From: Mimachlamys varia
Lineage: Eukaryota; Mollusca; Bivalvia; Pectinida; Pectinidae
Length of the DNA: 64,000 nucleotides
Assembly: GCA_947623455.1 (NCBI GenBank)
Contig: OX392545.1
Span: forward strand, 23,733,501-23,797,500
Reading direction: 5' to 3'
How positions within the stretch are numbered: the stretch's first letter is position 1; each line of letters opens with the position of its first letter. Both the position numbers and the translations under genes were made by a program. Under the pieces are notes generated by a model. The model saw only the letters and a list, made by a program, of their open reading frames with translations. It did no database searches and had not been told where the DNA came from. Of this stretch, positions 11,249 to 22,597 are shown one piece after another.

Positions 11249-11365
11249 ATGAAGACAATGGCGAATCTCTCACTTTGTATGTGTGTATAAAATCGTCTGA
11301 GTTCGGAACCTACGACTGGCCAGCTGGGGAATATTGTACTTTCGAATACGGCTACTGTATAACAG
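11249..11365 (+). CDS. Locus 1 exon 3: ApeC domain 1, WPAG segment
   Basis: Phase 1 to 1, 39 codons. Acceptor ttttacag. It contains YVCIKSS and YDWPAGEYC, ends YCITG across the junction, and matches the WPAG-YC core of exons at 21604 and 39046. It lacks the CP of the usual CP-GF, having CITGF. Donor AACAG|GTACCC at 11365/11366 is also the first edge of a minisatellite. Confidence 0.85.
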
Positions 11366-12270
11366 GTACCCCCCTCCCGAGCGTTGGATATTATGTCCAA
11401 CAGGTAACCCCACCCCGAGTGTAGAATCTTATGTCCAACAGGTAACCAAACCACGAGTGTAGAATCTTATGTCCAACAGAAACCCCACCACGAGTGTAGA
11501 ATCTTATGTCCAACAGAAACCCCACCACGAGTGTAGAATCTTATGTCCAACAGAAACCCCACCACGAGTGTGGAATCTTATGTCCAACAGAAACCCCACC
11601 ACGAGTGTAGAATCTTATGTCCAACAGAAACGCCACCCCGAGTGTAGAATCTTATGTCCAACAGAAACCCAACCACGAGTGTAGAATCTTATGTCCAACA
11701 GAAACCCCACCCCGAGTGTAGAATCTGATGTCCAACAGAAACCCCACCCCGAGTGTAGAATCTTATGTCCAACAGAAACCCCACCACGAGTATAGAATCT
11801 TATGTCCAACAGAAACCCCACCACGAGTGTAGAATCTTATGTCCAACAGAAACCCCACCACGAGTGTAGAATCTTATGTCCAACAGAAACCCCACCCCGA
11901 GTGTAGAATCTTATGTCCAACAGAAACCCCACCCCGAGTGTAGAATCTTATGTCCAACAGAAACCCCACCCCGAGTGTAGAATCTTATGTCCAACAGAAA
12001 CCCCACCACGAGTGTAGAATCTTATGTCCAACAGAAACCCCACCCCGAGTGTAGAATCTTATGTCCAACAGAAACCCCTCCCCGAGTGTAGAATCTTATG
12101 TCCAACAGAAACCCCACCCCGAGTGTACAATCTTATGTCCAACAGGTAGCACCCTCCCGAGCGTTGGATATTATGTCCAACAGGTAACCCCACCCCGAGT
12201 GTAGACTATTATGTCCAACAGTTAACCAAACCGCGAGTGTAGAATCTTATGTCCAATAGGTAACCGCAAC
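11366..12270 (+). repeat. 37/38-bp minisatellite starting on the exon 3 donor
   Basis: About 24 copies of gta/aa-accccaccacgagtgtagaatcttatgtccaacag. The first units (from 11366, 11404, 11442) and late ones (12146, 12184) keep CAG|GTA, 38 bases apart; the middle units read CAGAAACC and are 37 bases long. It starts at the exact exon-intron junction. Confidence 0.92.
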
Positions 12271-12735
12271 CCAAGCGCAGGTTCTTTCTCTTTCATATGT
12301 AGGAATTCCTTTGTGCCCTTTTGGTTTTGGGACTGATAAGGAAAACAAAATGGTCCTTAGTTGTTCTATTTGTTTTTCGGACACATGCTTCATCTACGGC
12401 AACCGCGATGTCAATTAAGTTTATATCCAAGTAAATATCACGTCTCCAAACTGAGAACCAAGATAATTACACACATTACCACATGACATACTAATAAGCA
12501 TATTATGGGAGGATACATAATGTTTCTAAATTGTTCATAACCTACAATATGTAGATCAACATGCATCGGTCTAATGTGCGTAAGCAATCAAAATCAATTA
12601 CTTACATCTCGATACTTAGAGCAAGCCATACAATAAGAAATATACTATATGCAAACGCTATAAGTTGGAAAGGCATGGATGCTACTATCAAGATAGAGAA
12701 AGTTAACGATCGCAAAACCGAAATCGTCACGTTCA
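12271..12735. other. Intron sequence without recognisable features
   Basis: AT-rich; no ORF with coding character, no repeat recognised. Confidence 0.4.
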
Positions 12736-12759
12736 CCGCTTAGTAGTAAGCTACAGGTT

Positions 12760-13045
12760 AAGAAGAGTTAGGCACAGTTTGCTCCAATAGAAATGCCAAC
12801 GATATTGTCAATCGTAAATTCAATGCTATATCTTCCTCAATATATTTCACAAAAGTTTGTTCAAAGATACCTCACAACCATATTTTGCATCGTGGCCCAC
12901 CTTTCTTGTAAAACAAATCCAAAATGTTCTGATAGATGAAACATTTTGTATGGACCCCACAATCCTTTAACTCCACTTTTGCAGTATATAGTGTCACAAT
13001 GGTAGAAAGAAGTTTTGATAAAGGCTTGGTTTAACATTTAGCAGA
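12760..13045 (-). pseudogene. Decayed RT fragment, same family as 1-608
   Basis: On the minus strand it follows the RT copies at 1-608 and 46690-47540 (segments matching 'gcacagtttg-tcc--t--gaatgcca' and 'cagtgtcacaat-'), with many deletions and stops. Confidence 0.55.
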
Positions 13046-13079
13046 TCAAGCGATAAAATGTTGTCTGTAAACGCATCCA

Positions 13080-13345
13080 CTATAAACGAGGCAGGTCAGT
13101 GTATCTCTGTGCAGCACTGCGCCTGGATATGTAGAGGGAATGCAGCCTGCTTTCTACCACAATACCCTGTGTTATTCCACTCAGACCATTGTGTAAAGAT
13201 AACGTAACATACACATATACTACAACTTTTAAATTTAGATACAGTATGCCGAAAAAGGAATTTAAGTGCACCACACTGCTGCTTCGCCCTCCTAGGACTC
13301 CTCAGTGATGCTAGGGGCCAAAAGATTGGAATCCAAAATTTCTGA
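13080..13345 (-). repeat. Dispersed repeat D1, reverse copy
   Basis: Reverse-complement match to 1138-1440 and 26376-26690, with the shared core 'gagtcctaggagg-cgaa-cag'. Confidence 0.7.
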
Positions 13346-13348
13346 ACA

Positions 13349-13551
13349 AGTTTGGTATCGTTATAGATTATATAGAATCTTTCATGACCAGGGGTGTAAG
13401 TAAGGGAAATTCCAATCTCGGGATTTTCAAATTTGGCAAAACTCTCGACAACGCCTCGGGTTTTATCAAATTTGAAAACCCCCTCGGGTGGAATTTCCCT
13501 ATTTTACACCCCTGGTCATGAAAGCGTCTATATACTCTATAACGATACAAA
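13349..13551. mobile_element. Palindromic MITE, long inverted arms
   Basis: Arms from caagtttggtatcgttatag...tttcatgaccaggggtgtaa and its complement pair over more than 70 bases. A shorter relative lies at 52058-52181. It sits 200 bases before exon 4. Confidence 0.8.
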
Positions 13552-13750
13552 ACTTGCTGTGTTTGATCTCTGGTACGAATATGCTATTTTAAATCGATTC
13601 ATTCACGGTTGTTGTGACAAGTGGTGCCTGTAAAGTTCCTATACATTTACTTTGTTTACTTTTGTGACTTTTTGTGTTGTCTTTAAATACCAACTTTTAC
13701 ATTGTTTTGACGATAAACCTACTGTTTGGTACTACCTATTGTCATTTTAG

Positions 13751-13817
13751 GGTTCTCACCCGGAGAAATCGAATACCACACAGCGTCAGAGTCAAGATCT
13801 CTTTATTTCTGTTGCAG
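13751..13817 (+). CDS. Locus 1 exon 4: ApeC domain 1, CC-R junction exon
   Basis: Phase 1 to phase 2, 67 bases. It reads GFSPGEIEY...LYFCCR across its junctions, the ApeC GF--G-I ... FCCR block. It is 12 bases shorter than the 79-base homologues and has lost the acidic MEDD that follows in cassettes 2 and 3. Acceptor cattttag, donor TGCAG|GTATTT. Confidence 0.8.
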
Positions 13818-13861
13818 GTATTTATTATATACGTGTTCTTCATTTTAACGTAGAACACTGA

Positions 13862-14207
13862 TATTCTGATCAAAATAGAAATCCTTATTCTCAATCCGTT
13901 GTACAAGGATCTTACAACATCCTATTTGAGGTCATGTTTTGATGACCTTTGGCATTTGCCAATCAAATTGACGCTTACATATTCTTAGAGTAGAATGTTG
14001 GAGGGCCAGAAAGCTGTTTAGTCATTTCGTCACAACAAGCTAATGTGCATGTTGTGAGGGAATGACTTTGTACAGATGACAGCTGTGTCCTGTCATCAAT
14101 TTGTGAAGTTAAAAGGCGACAAAGGTCATCAGAACATCCCCTCATATAGCATGCTGTCAGATCCTTATTTAAGGGAGTGAGTAAGGATCTGCATTTTAAT
14201 CAGATTT
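13862..14207. mobile_element. Long-TIR MITE family 'M1', copy 1
   Basis: Left end ctgatcaaaatagaaatcct..., right end ...aggatctgcattttaatcag: about 70-85-base imperfect inverted ends around a shared core with 'gtcatttcgtcac' and 'ttgccaatcaaatt'. Other copies: 22140-22455, 24201-24570, 35905-36120, 49958-50343. Confidence 0.8.
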
Positions 14208-14459
14208 GAACATTGCGTATATGAAACAATATCACCTTATCAAATTGAAACAGGCTTTTCAACAGTCTTTTAACATCAGTTCACATTTCACAACCGAATG
14301 AAATGTTAACATTTAAACTCTACAAAAAGTAAATAAAAATAAACAAAAACAAAAAAGAAATGCTTCTCTAATATTAGCTGAAATAAGATTTTGTCGTAAT
14401 TAGTGGTTTCTTTAGATTGGTATCGGTTTTATCAAGTTTAACTTTCCGTATTCAGCTAA

Positions 14460-14860
14460 GGTGATATGAGGTCGTGCATCTATGTGTGTTGTGTAAGCGT
14501 GTGTGTGTTGATATGTACTGGAGACGGGGTATGCTGTCAAAGCTCGGATCTGATGGCAACTTTATAGCGCGATCTCCCTGAAATACCATTGCCGAAGACA
14601 CCCAGCACAGCATCCTACTCGGTCACTTAATTCTGAAAGGATTAACACGTTGTTGGCTCTTTCCGTTAAGCAGGGAGCCACAACAAACAATTTTACCAAC
14701 TTCGGTTTGTTCCTTTTAGGGGACATGTCCCATAACCTTCTTTCCATGGCCGACTCTACTCTAACGACCAAATGAGTGGATTTGGAGAGACATAACGAGA
14801 GAGTTATGCAGAAAAGATCCAACATAGTTGCCTCTTACGATCATACAATGGTGGCACAGG
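14460..14860 (+). repeat. Dispersed repeat D2, copy 1
   Basis: Contains 'cactcggtcac-ttaattctga', matching the 'cacccggtcacattatactg' core at 51001-51024 and the copy at 20600-20790. Probably an old interspersed element. A G-run follows at 15025-15045. Confidence 0.5.
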
Positions 14861-15049
14861 TACAATGATAACGTCCTACTGAAGTTTCTGAAGCTTTAAT
14901 GATTCGTTGGTGCTCGCATGCCTGTTGTTATTGGTTACGTCGATTGATGATGTCATAGACAATATTGTCAGCAGAAGTATAAATCTACCGTTCGCCCTTG
15001 TGAGCTTGTTTTTTGTTGTTTTTTGGGGGGGTGGGGTGGGATGGGGGTT

Positions 15050-15300
15050 CTGTACCATGGCCAGGACATCAGTCTTGAATGGTAGAGCCTACTCCCTTCT
15101 TGACGCTCAGCATTATGGGAGTTGAACCACTGATCACCCGTTGTCAGTATAATGTGACCGGGTGATTTGTTATGCTGGGGGCCTTCCGCAGTATATTTCA
15201 AAATCGGCATAATATCCAGACTAACGCAAGAAGGCTTACACGAACATACCGCGGTCTCCCAAATACTCACGCGTTCAAAACATGCAACCATTGGCTAGAT
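15050..15300 (-). repeat. Dispersed repeat D2, reverse copy
   Basis: Reverse complement of the D2 segment at 50890-51060, including 'cagtataatgtgaccgggtg' and 'gggggccttc-gcagtat'. Confidence 0.65.
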
Positions 15301-15766
15301 CGCATACGCTGGGGGTCGTCCTTAAATGACCAAATATGTTTATGAGATGTAAAAACAATAAAACCAAACAAAACCAAATAAATCTACAGGCCTACCACTG
15401 CCGTCATCATCTCTTCATTCTCTACAGTACACGTCCAGTGTCGTCACCAAAGCTAAATTGCTGTCCGGTGTTTAGTTGATTTGTCTTAGATGATTTATTC
15501 TAAATGTGTTGACCCAAATCGTTTACACATTCTACAAGAAATGCTAAACATCATGAAAAAAACAAACTTGCCCCTTTGATCAAGAAAACATTGAATATTC
15601 TGAAAAAAACAAAAATTTGTTTCTCTTCTAATCACAAATCATCTGTCGTCTTGATCACAATCAAATTACCCTTCTAGAAGATAAACACGCTTGCCCGTCT
15701 GCAGCTTAGACCTTTCAGGTAAAACACTCAGGATAATAACCAGTTTTACTTGATGTTTTGTTGTAG

Positions 15767-16010
15767 AAGCGACGGGTATGCTAACGCTGAGATCGACCTC
15801 CCGACCTCTGATCCATTTTACTTATTTCGACACCAAGGACAGTGTCAGAAAGTGAACGGCATGCTTACCCAGGATGAGTTCTTCTTCCTCGACAGTAGTA
15901 ACCTCGCATTCTCGGGTAGCCTCCCTGACGTCAACACAACCACAGGACTTGAGGTCAGATTATGTTACTACTTCCCGACAGGTAAGATTTATAGTCACGT
16001 ATACATGTGA
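15767..16010 (+). CDS. Locus 1 exon 5: end of ApeC domain 1, with alternative stop or donor
   Basis: Enters in phase 2 (AG|A gives Arg, RSDG). It contains AEIDLPTSDPFYLFR, GQCQKV and ends VRLCYYFPT. After ACAG at 15981 stands GTAAGA, a near-perfect donor in phase 1. Read-through gives eight more residues and TGA at 16008-16010. The paralogues end two or three residues after this point. So the exon can be terminal (309-aa protein) or internal, joined to 20202 in frame as T-A-N-L-S-V-W-P. Confidence 0.85.
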
Positions 16011-16255
16011 TAGGCAATGTGTAATAAGTAATGGTATCGAGTATCAAATCCTGAACAAGGAGCTACATGTATTATGTCGGACAAGTAACGGAAATGTTAA
16101 ATTAGTTGTGAACCATTTTCAGTGTCAATCATTACGTACAGTGTAATGAAACAATCGAATAAGAGATAAGTGAATTAGGAATTGAAATGTCGAATAAGAA
16201 AAAGAAATGCGCATAAAGATTAGATATATATAGAGAAAACTAAATTCAGAGAATA

Positions 16256-16500
16256 CTAAAGCGTCTCCGAACTCAAAATCGATTTACCTAGAGGCAAAAT
16301 ACGAGCAAAGGGAAGATTTACCTGGAGACTCTCGTAAAAGCACAAAAGAAAAAGACCAGGTGTTCCGGAAGAGTAAGCGTCTTCTGCTTCATCGACGACA
16401 CTCGCCATGTAAATCTTAGTCACATCCAAGTCAGCATCAATCCTCAAAATGAGAACCGAGTCATCATTGTCATCACAAGTAAGCACACTAATAAGCGAAC
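16256..16500 (+). repeat. Dispersed repeat D3
   Basis: Shares 'caggtgttccggaagagtaa' and 'gcttcatcgacgaca' with 27420-27640 (+), 60410-60640 (+) and reverse copies at 18061-18305, 19866-20110, 57020-57260, 58065-58320 and 59390-59560. An 82-aa minus-strand frame across it is not kept in the other copies. It may be the flank of the RT family that follows. Confidence 0.7.
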
Positions 16501-16539
16501 TCAAAAAACGTCAATCTTCATATCACACAAAGATACAGA

Positions 16540-17130
16540 ATAGTTCTCGATGATTTCAAGACGGCGACCATAAAACTTGCTCATAAGCTTAATCAATCTG
16601 CATCTATCGAATCTCTGTGGCGTAAGTTTGTTGGTCAGCAATTGATGTCTATCACGAAAATATCAATATTCAGAGCAAGCACTAGAATAACGAACACCAT
16701 AGGATGGGGAAGCAGGGATGTTACTATCAAGAAAGGAAAGTTCACGATCGGAAAATCGAATCGTCACGTTTAGCAAACAGCTTAGAAGTAAGATGCCCGT
16801 GTTGGTCATAGTTTAAGTAAAGATCGAGGTATGAAGCTGATGTAGGAGAGTCTGTTGTGTCTTTAATATCAAGTTCAGTAGGGTATAAACGATCGACTAG
16901 GTCAGCAAACTTCTTGTTGTTTATAGACAACACATCGTCGATATACATGAAAGTGAAAGATTTGGCAAAGTTTTTTGTTACCCGTCCTGATAAGCCCTTC
17001 GACAAACTCAGCCTTGTCTAAAAAAAAAAAAAAACAAGTCAGCCAAAAGTGGGGCACAGTAAGTGCCCATTGGAATGACAACAGTCTTTTGGAAAATCTT
17101 TCCTCCGAACTCAACATAGAAGTTAACAAA
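16540..17130 (-). pseudogene. Broken reverse transcriptase of the YIDD family
   Basis: Minus strand shows FMYIDDVLSINNKKF followed by YPTELDIKDTT, SASYLDLYLN and LTSKLFAKRDD, the catalytic motif C and downstream part of the RT, in two frames with breaks. An A-run at 17020-17034 marks one shift. Transposition-dead remnant in the intron between the two ApeC cassettes. Confidence 0.75.
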
Positions 17131-17825
17131 ACAAGAGGTTGTTTGATATGGTATTTATTTAGCGATTTAGCGAATCATGCCACAATTTCAGCCGAAAACA
17201 GCAGAATTTCATTGAATTACATATCAAAGAACAGTGGACAATATGGGTGTAAATATACCGGATCGTATTTACCCGCTAAATGATGACGACGTCAACAATT
17301 AGTGATGTATTTCAGGTCAAAGTTCACCATGTCAGCTAATCAAAATGCGTTTAGAGTTACTCAACGTGTAGTATAAACAAAATGTTATTCGACAGTGGTA
17401 ACGATTTTTTAACACCACATAAGTTGAAAAACACCCACCTATTGTGGTAGAAAGAATCTTTCAACGTCCTTAAGGTGCGACAATAGGATCATTACCCGAG
17501 GAGTAAGATGATGAAGTTGCTAAACACAAGGCTGTCCGAGACTTTTGCAGCTTAAGAATCTTATCCCGAGGGTTAAAATCCCACGCCAAATCCCCGATGG
17601 GGTGGATGCTTATCATTATCCTACCTTGCCTACCCTTTTATATATAATATCGACATTATATAAATGCATTACAATGTTGATGTAATGTTATTGAATTTTC
17701 GACGTGACGTCATTAAAGAGATACCGTGACGTCACTGTATTGTTGATATGGCATCATACAATTGTTGAGAATCCAAGGATGAGGTTAGAAATAGTGAAAA
17801 TCACTGTCCAGTGTTATAGAATATC
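17131..17825. other. Intron sequence without recognisable features
   Basis: No gene or repeat recognised; contains one short 'gacgtcat' palindrome-like site near 17705. Confidence 0.35.
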
Positions 17826-18548
17826 TTGATTACTGCTTCTAAACTTCTTCAGGTGAAAAGACCTCTCTTTGTCTCCTGTAACAACAAAACTTGTCACACG
17901 TGAAGTTAATAATAGTCATATACAACACGTATGTTAATCACTATTAAGTGCCTTACAGCATACGCATGAAAGTAATACTTATTAATACTTGTTAAAAAAA
18001 AGGGCTAGCAATACAAATTAAGTAACACAATAAGCTCAGTGTGTAAACGATATATAAATAAACGGTGACTTGTGCATGACGTCATTGCCAAGAACCTAAT
18101 ATGCAGACGTGAGAAGGTGTGTCTTTATCCTCTTTGATTTGGCTAGGGTATTAGAATTTATGATTTCTTCTGGAACACCTGGTCTTATTCTCTTGAACTT
18201 TTACAAGGGTCTCCAAGTAAATCTTTCCTTTGTTCGTATTTTACTACTGGTTTAGCTGATTTTGAGTTTGGATTATGATTATGTTGACGCCTCGGTATTT
18301 TCTTATTTATTTAGATTACTGCTTCTTAACTTCTTCAGGTGAAAAGACCTCTCTTTGTCTCCCGTAACAACAAAACTTGTCACACGTGAAGTTAATAATA
18401 GTCATATACAACACGTATGTTAATTACTATTAAGTGCCTTACAGCATACGAATGAAAGTAATACCTATGAATACTTGTTAAAAGAAAGGGCTAGCAATAA
18501 AAATTAAGCAACACAATAAGCTCAGTGTGTAAATGATATATAAATTTT
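17826..18548 (+). repeat. 235-bp direct duplication around a D3 copy
   Basis: 17826-18060 and 18313-18548 are about 95% identical ('gattactgcttct-aacttcttcaggtgaaaa' through 'gctcagtgtgtaaa-gatata'). Between them, 18061-18305, lies a D3 copy on the minus strand. A second D3 copy of the same type is at 19866-20110, so the original unit was probably duplicated and then split. Confidence 0.85.
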
Positions 18549-19865
18549 CACTTCACTCCGCTTCAATGAAACTAGTAAACTATGGTTGCTTAATTTCCCG
18601 ATGAAGCAAGTTGGGCACACGCTCTTTCGTTTCTGGCGAAGTAATACATTTGTTTACAACAATGAATCGTCCTAGACGAACTGTGTGCAATAATGTACGG
18701 ATGTACTACACGCGTAAAACAACTGTTTTACATGCCAATGAGGTATGCCAGTGTCATATCGCACATAACCTTAATATTAATTGATCTCACAAAATTCTGA
18801 CATTTCCGAAAGCATTTATTCAAGATATGTTGGTCCTATATTCCTCACTGATCCCCTCGATGATCGTGCGTTTAATGCAAATGGGATCATCTGCCCGTTA
18901 GCAGATTCCGCGTTTTTTTTTCATGTCAAATACTAAAATAAAATGTTTGAGATTGGTCACAGAAATCTGTTCTCTTTTAAGAAGTTACATGTGTTATATT
19001 ATAATATTCGACAAATGTAACATGTTCATGAAACTGATAAGCTAGCTAGACTAGATCTACGTTAGGGCCTAACCAAGCTTGCTCAGAGGGGCCCGATAAT
19101 TTGTTACACTTATAGCGTAGTTTTTGGACCTAAACCACGGTGTTTAGAATGAATGTATACTTCCGAGGAGGTTAGATTAGGGTGTCATTTTTATCGGGAA
19201 GGGATCTTAACCTCCAAAAGTGTTAACATACTCTAAAACCCTTAGTTTATGTCCAAACGCAGATGTAACGAATTCTCATGCACCTGTCATCTTGTCAATA
19301 CATAACTGTACCGTGTGCTTACCTTTAAAGCTTGTAGTTTTCGGTTAATGTCCCAAATTAAAAATCGTCAAATCATTAATCATCATACCTTCATCAATAA
19401 TCTATGCATGCTTAAATCCACTGACGTTTTCAATATGCTTAGGCCTAACGGAAATCTGACTTTCGACAACTTTATTTCGACTCGCTTCAACTGTGACCAA
19501 ATCACAACGTCGTTTATTTACTGCTGCGCGATGCAAACTGCTCTTAAAACACTCTTAAGACTAGTAATTCATTTTATGCTAAAAAGGTATTTCAATTAAT
19601 TCTTAATGAAAATAAAAGTTTGAGAGATATGATTACAGCACATAAAAAGATAAAAAATGAATAAAAATCTTTTCTCTGGACTACATTTTTGCTGTTGCCT
19701 AGTGATAAATGGAGCTAGCTATCATGTACATACATGCCGATAAGTATGCAACAATGTAACAATGGTAACGCTCCATGTGACACCGGCAGCTTAAAGTACA
19801 TGTGAATGGCGGGGAATTTTAAAATAGTTAACGTAAGTCAAGTGAAACAAAATAGGCATTCAATC
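18549..19865. other. 1.3-kb unidentified insert between halves of a duplication
   Basis: This block separates the second 235-bp copy (ends 18548) from its D3 partner (starts 19866). In the first copy the two are directly adjacent. Its ends begin tttcacttcactcc and carry gtaagtcaagtgaaa near 19836-19850, a weak inverted match. No protein recognised; a 94-aa frame at 19315 is unconvincing. Confidence 0.5.
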
Positions 19866-20201
19866 TTTAAATAAAGGGTGACTTGTGCATGACGTTATTG
19901 CCAAGAACCTAACATGCAGACGTGGGAAGGTGTGTCTTTATACTCTTTGATTTGGCTAGAGTATTAGAATTTATTCTGAAACACCTGGTCTTATTCTCTT
20001 GAACTTTTACAAGGGTCTCAATGTAAATCTTTCCTTTGTTCGTATTTTACTCCTGGTTTAATTGATTTTGAGTTCGGATCATGATTGTGTTAACGTTCGG
20101 TATTCTCTAGTTGATTATTTATAAGGTCATCATGATATGGGTGGGTGAAAATGATATACGAGTGCATGCACTCATAAATATTTGTTTTTAATATCCACCA
20201 G

Positions 20202-20345
20202 CCAACCTATCAGTATGGCCGAAGGGATCAGTTTTGCTGCCAAAGCCGGTAACAGGCTGCCCGACGAGTTGGGGGAACTTTGTGCTTAATCTTTACCCTC
20301 AGACAGGCGGAAATACTCACCACAGTTCAAACAGCCATCTTCAAG
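20202..20345 (+). CDS. Locus 1 exon 6: start of ApeC domain 2
   Basis: Phase 1 to 1, 48 codons. Acceptor tccaccag. It reads NLSVWPKGSVLLPKPVTGCP and ends SNSHLQG over the junction, the best match in the window to the ApeC start (WP-G---LPKP--GCP ... HL-G). Donor TCAAG|GTTCGT. Confidence 0.88.
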
Positions 20346-20599
20346 GTTCGTGGTTTCTTTGTTACCGAATCAGGATATTTTCGGTGTTTTCTACGAAAAA
20401 GACGGGGACTGAAACTTACCTTCTCCAATTACAAAATAACAAAACATGAGGTCTTTGTTCAGAACTCATCACAATATACCACATAAATGCCACTGTTTAC
20501 TTTCTTTTGTAATCATGATGACGTCATCAATGTAATGTAACGTGGGTACCTCTTACCCTTCATGTATGACGGCTTATCTACGATTTAGTTTAGTTTTGC

Positions 20600-20790
20600 T
20601 TTAAAGTCAAGGACGTGTCTTCATATGTGTTGTGTATGCGTGTATGTGTACCAGAGAATGGTATGTTGGTGTATCTGTTTCCATGTGATAGCACATAACT
20701 GAAGTCAGCTTCTTGTCATGCAGAAGGCACTAAGCACAATATCCTATTTAGTCAAGCTATGCTGCCAACGATTTATCTAAGATGTTGAAA
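20600..20790 (+). repeat. Dispersed repeat D2, partial copy
   Basis: Resembles 14460-14650 ('gtgt-ttgtgta-gcgtgt-tgtgt' then 'aagcacaatatcctatttagtca'). Confidence 0.4.
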
Positions 20791-20959
20791 GTTAAACGGA
20801 GACTAATTATTACCTTGTATGGACTTTATGTTTCGGTCTCGGGAGAGAACCAATTCTTCTCTAATGAGTTTATTTCAGATTATAACAATATAGAAGTAGA
20901 GAATAGATATTTCGCCAAACTCTGTCGAGACTACATCATCAACGGTACCAGTACAGGTT

Positions 20960-21600
20960 AAGGAAGATATTAACACCATATGGTTGAGGTCATAACGACA
21001 TAGGTACAGCACTATACTGTGTCATTTGTAACGATATGTTGACATCATGCCCTAATTGATATAATAATGTATAATGTTTTACGGTTGGTATCCATGGTTT
21101 ATACACTAATGAAAAGTGCTGGAAATTGGGTCAGTGTTGGAAAATGCTTGAATTGGGGTCAGGGTTCGAAAAGCGCTGGAATTTGCTCATAAATGCCTGA
21201 AAAGTGCTTGAATTCACCCTACTAGATGTAAACATGCATTTTTTCAAGAAAGTAAGATAAACATTACGATTTTATATAAAAAAAATATTCAAGTTGTCGA
21301 TGATACCCTTTTCCTTGCAAGTTTGGACAAAAAACTGCACCTTGAAAATTGAGAAAAAGTGCTCGAAAAGTGCCTGAATTTTGGTAAGAAAAAAAAAATC
21401 TGTATGAATCATGGACTATCATACATGCATTGGTTTACAATCTATTTTCTTGTATGATTTCTGCTTCATTATCCCTGTTCTCGCTATGATGACGTGGCAT
21501 TTACTTCCATATGAATGTACCTGTTTTGCTTGAAATATGGGTTTTTGGTCACTTTAATGTTTACTTTATAATGATTTTTAATTAGTGTTTATCTCTACCG
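20960..21600. other. Intron with 'aaaagtgcttgaatt' repeats
   Basis: 21108-21390 contains several copies of 'aaagtgct(t/g)gaa(t/a)tt' in loose array. No coding signal. Confidence 0.45.
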
Positions 21601-21603
21601 TAG

Positions 21604-21717
21604 GGCCGATGACCAGTGCTAGACTGGACTGGTACTTTTGTGGTAAGCCAACAGAGAGCGGACAGTACCGCTGGCCTGCTGGGGACTACTGTGTGGGCGG
21701 AAAGACGTGCCCAGCAG
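21604..21717 (+). CDS. Locus 1 exon 7: ApeC domain 2, WPAG segment
   Basis: Phase 1 to 1, 38 codons. It reads LDWYFCGKPTESGQYRWPAG, then DYCVGGKTCPA. Closely matches the exon at 39046 (LDWYFCRKPTEAGPYNWPAG). Acceptor ctaccgtag, donor AGCAG|GTAGGC. Confidence 0.9.
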
Positions 21718-22139
21718 GTAGGCGACGACTGGTACCACTACGTACCACTTTGTTATAAAACTAAAACTGTTACCGTACCTGTTTTGGTGCATTCATATTT
21801 AGAGCAAAGTCGAATTAATACCGATAAGTGAAATGGTGAATTAGTGCATTCACATTACTTGCTATAGCAAGCAATATACAGAAACCCTGATTGGCGCAAT
21901 CATAATTTAGTGGAATGACAGCTAAAATGTTAACAGTAATTTACATATAAACTGAAAATTCTAAAACCTAATTAGTACATCACGTGCCTGAATACTGACT
22001 TCACTTTGGTTACACACATGGGTTTTTTAATCGATAGGCCCGCTCACCCGGGCACTATCAAATTTGGCGCGATGCTTAACGTGAATCTATTATGACGTCA
22101 CGATTACGCTGCGATTATGTTTTGAGAGCACGAGAAAAT

Positions 22140-22455
22140 CCCAAAGGGGGTGACGTCCAGATGACCTGTTGCATTAGCCAATCAAATTACTACTTTTAGA
22201 ATCTTGACAGTGAAATTTTGAGGCGACACAGCTTGCATAATCGCATCCGTGTAGTCATTTCGTCACCAAAAAGTTCATGTGGAATAATGTGACGAAATGG
22301 CTTGCTGCAAGATGACAGGTAATTGGAAAATTATTTTAGTGTTAAGTACGTTGTAAAGAGGCGACAAAGTTCATCTGAACGTGACCTCTTATGGGATGTT
22401 GTCAGATCCTTGTAAAACGGAGTGAGAACAAGGATCTGTATTTCAATCAGATTGT
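22140..22455. mobile_element. MITE family M1, copy 2
   Basis: Right end '...ttgtcagatccttgtaaaacggagtgagaacaaggatctgtatttcaatcagatt' and core match copies 1 and 5; the left inverted end is degraded. Lies in the intron 60 bases before exon 8. Confidence 0.75.
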
Positions 22456-22518
22456 GAAATAGCCGAACAATTAACAAAATAAAAAAATGTATCTATGTTT
22501 TACTCTTTACACCAACAG

Positions 22519-22597
22519 ATTTCAAGGCAGGGACTGTTGTGTTTGACATGGAAGACGACTTACAAGTGGACGATAAAGAGCTACATGTTTGCTGCAG
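22519..22597 (+). CDS. Locus 1 exon 8: ApeC domain 2, MEDD block
   Basis: 79 bases, phase 1 to 2. Reads DFKAGTVVFDMEDDLQVDDK, then ELHVCCR. This is the ApeC GF--G-I-WD-ED ... CCR block; the usual GF is DF here. Acceptor accaacag, donor TGCAG|GTTCGT. Confidence 0.88.
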
